Shown here: positions 62,178 through 64,000 of the stretch, one piece after another | How positions within the stretch are numbered: position 1 is the stretch's first letter | Layout of the letters: each line of letters opens with the position of its first letter | NCBI GenBank assembly: GCA_016219005.1 | Contig: JACRCN010000026.1 | Coordinates: forward strand, 102,447 to 166,446 | Direction: 5' to 3' | DNA: 64,000 bases | Source: Deltaproteobacteria bacterium | GTDB lineage: Bacteria > Desulfobacterota > Desulfobacteria > Desulfobacterales > SpSt-501 | The notes under the pieces: model-generated | What the model was told of the DNA's origin: nothing | Databases searched by the model: none | What the model saw: only the letters and a program-made list of their open reading frames with translations | Translations under genes and position numbers: made by a program

Positions 62178-63260
62178 CTATTTCTGGAAGGACAGCAGGT
62201 GGGCTCGAAGGCTGGTTTTTGTATTCCGCAGGCCAAGTTTCCTGCGAATATTCTTGCGGTGTACAGCAATTGTCTTTTCCGAAACATTTAGAAATGGTGC
62301 AATTTCTTTTGTTCTTCTGCCGTCGATGATTAAATCTGCGACCTGAAGTTCGGTAGATGTAAGATTCAGGTTTTGGCTGGACAATCTGCGTCTAAATGGT
62401 GAAAGGATATTCTTCAAATTTGATTCAACAGCATCGATGTAACTCCGTTGGAGCGCACTTAATTGGGTCCGTTTTAGGTTTTCCAAATAAGGTTGGATTA
62501 ACTCTTTGACGTTTATTAAGAATTCTTCTTCTAACTCTAAACGATCATCATCTCTCTTGTTAAGCAGAACCCTCAGGGTAGTGTTGATCTCATCTAGATC
62601 ACGCTGTCTGTTTTCAAGTTCAACCGCTTTATCTTCCAATTTCTGATGAATCTTTTTTATTTCCACCAAACCTGCGACCGTATTGGCAACAGAAATTAAA
62701 AAGCCCTCTTCATATTGATTCCGGCAGTGGCCAACATTGAGGTAAAGGGTAAGAACTCCAAGAATTTCTCTCTCACGCGAGATGATTGGCACGCAATAAT
62801 GGCCGTGTGGAGCCATGCCCTTGTATTTCTGCTCGTGTCGATCATCCAAACAATCGGCAAATTGTATCTTGCCGGAGGATGCAGCTCGCCCACAAATGCA
62901 TCTATCAAAGGGCACCGTATCGCACATTTTAACCATAGAACAACTCATGCCATGATGAGCCGTCAGTTTTAAAACACCTGGATCTGTTTCGATTAAAAAT
63001 ATTGCTCCTTTTGATTGAAGAGATAGCCAGGACAAAGAAGTAACTTCATATATAAACTTTTGAAGCATGTCTTCCAGCGAGATATTTTCCATTGCAATAT
63101 AAAGCAATCGATTCAGAACAGTATGAGTCTGACCGATTCGATATGCCTCTTCAAAAACGCACGATCTTTCATTATGAAACCTTTGCAAGTCGTTGACCAG
63201 GCCTCGCAAGGTCTCTAATTCGTTAAGGACATGTTCTTCAAAATTTTTATGATCACTCAT
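62178..63260 (-). CDS. GAF-domain transcriptional regulator with LuxR-type HTH
   Basis: 360 aa. An N-terminal coiled coil (1-40), a GAF domain (about 45-200) and a long coiled coil (about 200-265) precede a C-terminal LuxR helix-turn-helix (LTSTELQVADLIIDGRRTKE, FLNVSEKTIAVHRKNIRRKL). The GAF domain is Cys-rich (MSCSMVKMCDTVPFDRCICG), as in sensors of the type that hold a metal, Fe-S or redox centre; this is inference. There is no response-regulator receiver domain. The gene is AT-rich. Confidence 0.88.
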   Translation of the reverse strand: MSDHKNFEEHVLNELETLRGLVNDLQRFHNERSCVFEEAYRIGQTHTVLNRLLYIAMENISLEDMLQKFIYEVTSLSWLSLQSKGAIFLIETDPGVLKLTAHHGMSCSMVKMCDTVPFDRCICGRAASSGKIQFADCLDDRHEQKYKGMAPHGHYCVPIISREREILGVLTLYLNVGHCRNQYEEGFLISVANTVAGLVEIKKIHQKLEDKAVELENRQRDLDEINTTLRVLLNKRDDDRLELEEEFLINVKELIQPYLENLKRTQLSALQRSYIDAVESNLKNILSPFRRRLSSQNLNLTSTELQVADLIIDGRRTKEIAPFLNVSEKTIAVHRKNIRRKLGLRNTKTSLRAHLLSFQK

Positions 63261-63838
63261 TGATCTATTTCAGAGGCGCCCATTGGAAATACTTTAATTA
63301 AAGTTTCACCAGAAATATATCCTGGCTGTCTAATGGCCCCAGAGCGTAGTTCTTTCAGCAGTGAAAGGAGGCATTCGACCTTACCTTTCCTTGCCTGTCT
63401 CTTTATAACTACTTGAATTAACATGAAATACATCCATTTTTTAAATTCATGGGTTTTAGGATTTTGCCTGCATGTGCATCACTATTTCCCGAAACGCATT
63501 TAAAATGACCACTTGCGGCCAAATGCATGTATCCCCGACATTAGAAATTTTTCCTTTCAGATTGTTTTGAGAAATCACACACACGCGATGCGATATCGAA
63601 AAGAATAACAACTGGAGAGGGCAGTTTCAGAACCGCTGGTCCAAATAAACATCCGCTTCAGGTCTGGCTGAATGGGAGATGATCTACGATCCGTATCAAA
63701 TATACAATGCCAGTGTAAAAAAAATCAAATGAAATTGGCTCCTGGGTTGATGCGGCTGATTGCGGGACTGTTTGGGATCGAACCCGCGCTTCACCCGCGC
63801 CGCGAAGCGGAGCGGAGCGGGGTCGGGTGAAGCGCGGG
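63261..63838. other. Intergenic region
   Basis: About 580 bp, AT-rich, no gene supported. The right end carries the GC-rich inverted repeat at 63781-63840, which contrasts strongly with the AT-rich surroundings. Confidence 0.5.
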
Positions 63839-63840
63839 TT
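63781..63840. repeat. 17-bp perfect inverted repeat overlapping a stop codon
   Basis: AACCCGCGCTTCACCCG (63781-63797) and its exact complement (63824-63840) surround a 26-nt GC-rich loop with internal GCGGA units. The right arm reaches into the TAA of the aminotransferase fragment. It is a strong hairpin, possibly a REP-like element or mRNA 3'-end structure. Confidence 0.7.
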
Positions 63841-64000
63841 AGCCCGTCTTAGAATCCGCGTCGTTCAATATCTTGTCTAAACTCTCCAGAAAGTGCGTGA
63901 TGTCATCTTTGTCAATAGTCAATGCAGGGTCAAAGCGCAATACATTGCCCGCCGAATAGTAGCCTACCAAAAAGCCGTACTCCAACAAAATTCGATAGGC
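63839..64000 (-). CDS. C-terminal fragment of a class III aminotransferase
   Basis: The last 53 codons of a gene entering from the right edge. EYGFLVGYYSAGNVLRFDPA, then LTIDKDDITHFLESLDKIL is the usual end of ornithine/acetylornithine/GABA-type class III aminotransferases (N-LRFxPxL followed by the final helix). The rest lies outside the window. Confidence 0.75.
   Translation of the reverse strand, partial: AYRILLEYGFLVGYYSAGNVLRFDPALTIDKDDITHFLESLDKILNDADSKTG

Noticed and set aside
63768..63797. tRNA T-arm-like string (GGGTTCGATCCC on the minus strand)
   Set aside because: No matching D-arm, anticodon arm or acceptor stem. The string overlaps the inverted repeat at 63781-63840, which explains it.
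1..64000. CRISPR arrays, rRNA/tRNA genes, intact insertion sequences, phage integrase or attachment sites
   Set aside because: No regularly spaced repeats, no cloverleaf or rRNA stretches, and no transposase or integrase motifs were found by reading the frames and noncoding regions.

Overview
This looks like chromosomal DNA from an anaerobic, moderately GC-rich member of the Desulfobacterota (deltaproteobacterial type). The assignment is an inference. It rests on two selenocysteine (Sec) proteins of types known from that group, a LarA-family enzyme, TRAP and Liv-type uptake systems for organic acids or amino-acid-like substrates, and a sigma-54 regulator fragment. No rRNA, tRNA, CRISPR array, integrase or intact insertion sequence was seen.

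Layout. 0-6.2 kb: tail of a sigma-54 activator, then a catabolic-looking cluster (IclR regulator, panB-like, larA-like, second panB-like, MFS transporter, small membrane protein). 6.7-10.2 kb: LemA lipoprotein, two TPM-domain proteins and a class III aminotransferase. 10.3-16.3 kb: housekeeping genes (small basic protein, Uup-type ABC-F ATPase, FadH-like flavoenzyme, site-2 protease, MBL hydrolase). 16.4-18.0 kb: a three-gene operon encoding two selenoproteins, each with an in-frame UGA that continues in the same frame and a SECIS-like hairpin, plus a GIY-YIG protein. 18.1-22.9 kb: YhaN/YhaO (SbcCD-like) pair. 23-29 kb: rhodanese-ferritin-like fusion, OpgC-like protein, secreted proteins, esterase, epimerase, and a long imperfect palindrome. 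28.9-35.5 kb: GntR-controlled Liv ABC transporter ending in a nitrilase. The regulator has a visible promoter and operator candidate.

35.9-48.0 kb is the most unusual part. It is a one-direction, tightly spaced cluster with a patatin phospholipase, a two-TM protein, two peptidases of the caspase-like clan CD (a C11/clostripain type and a CHAT type), a NACHT-HEAT NTPase, a second STAND NTPase and a multi-TM pentapeptide-repeat protein. It reads as an NLR-like biological-conflict or cell-suicide system. The CHAT C-terminus and the NACHT N-terminus carry matching short glycine/beta motifs, an arrangement like the effector/receptor pairing of amyloid signalling. A lower-GC secreted phospholipase C/P1-nuclease-like gene follows.

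49.4-56.5 kb: a D-amino-acid or hydroxy-acid utilisation cluster (alpha-hydroxy-acid oxidase, N-acyl-D-amino-acid deacylase, complete TRAP transporter, class IV aminotransferase). 56.9-60.5 kb: a two-gene unit of a zinc peptidase and a ComEC-like MBL hydrolase, a possible second accessory or conflict module. 60.5-64 kb: AT-richer, sparsely coding, with a DUF4242-like protein, a small secreted protein, a GAF-LuxR regulator and the tail of another class III aminotransferase.
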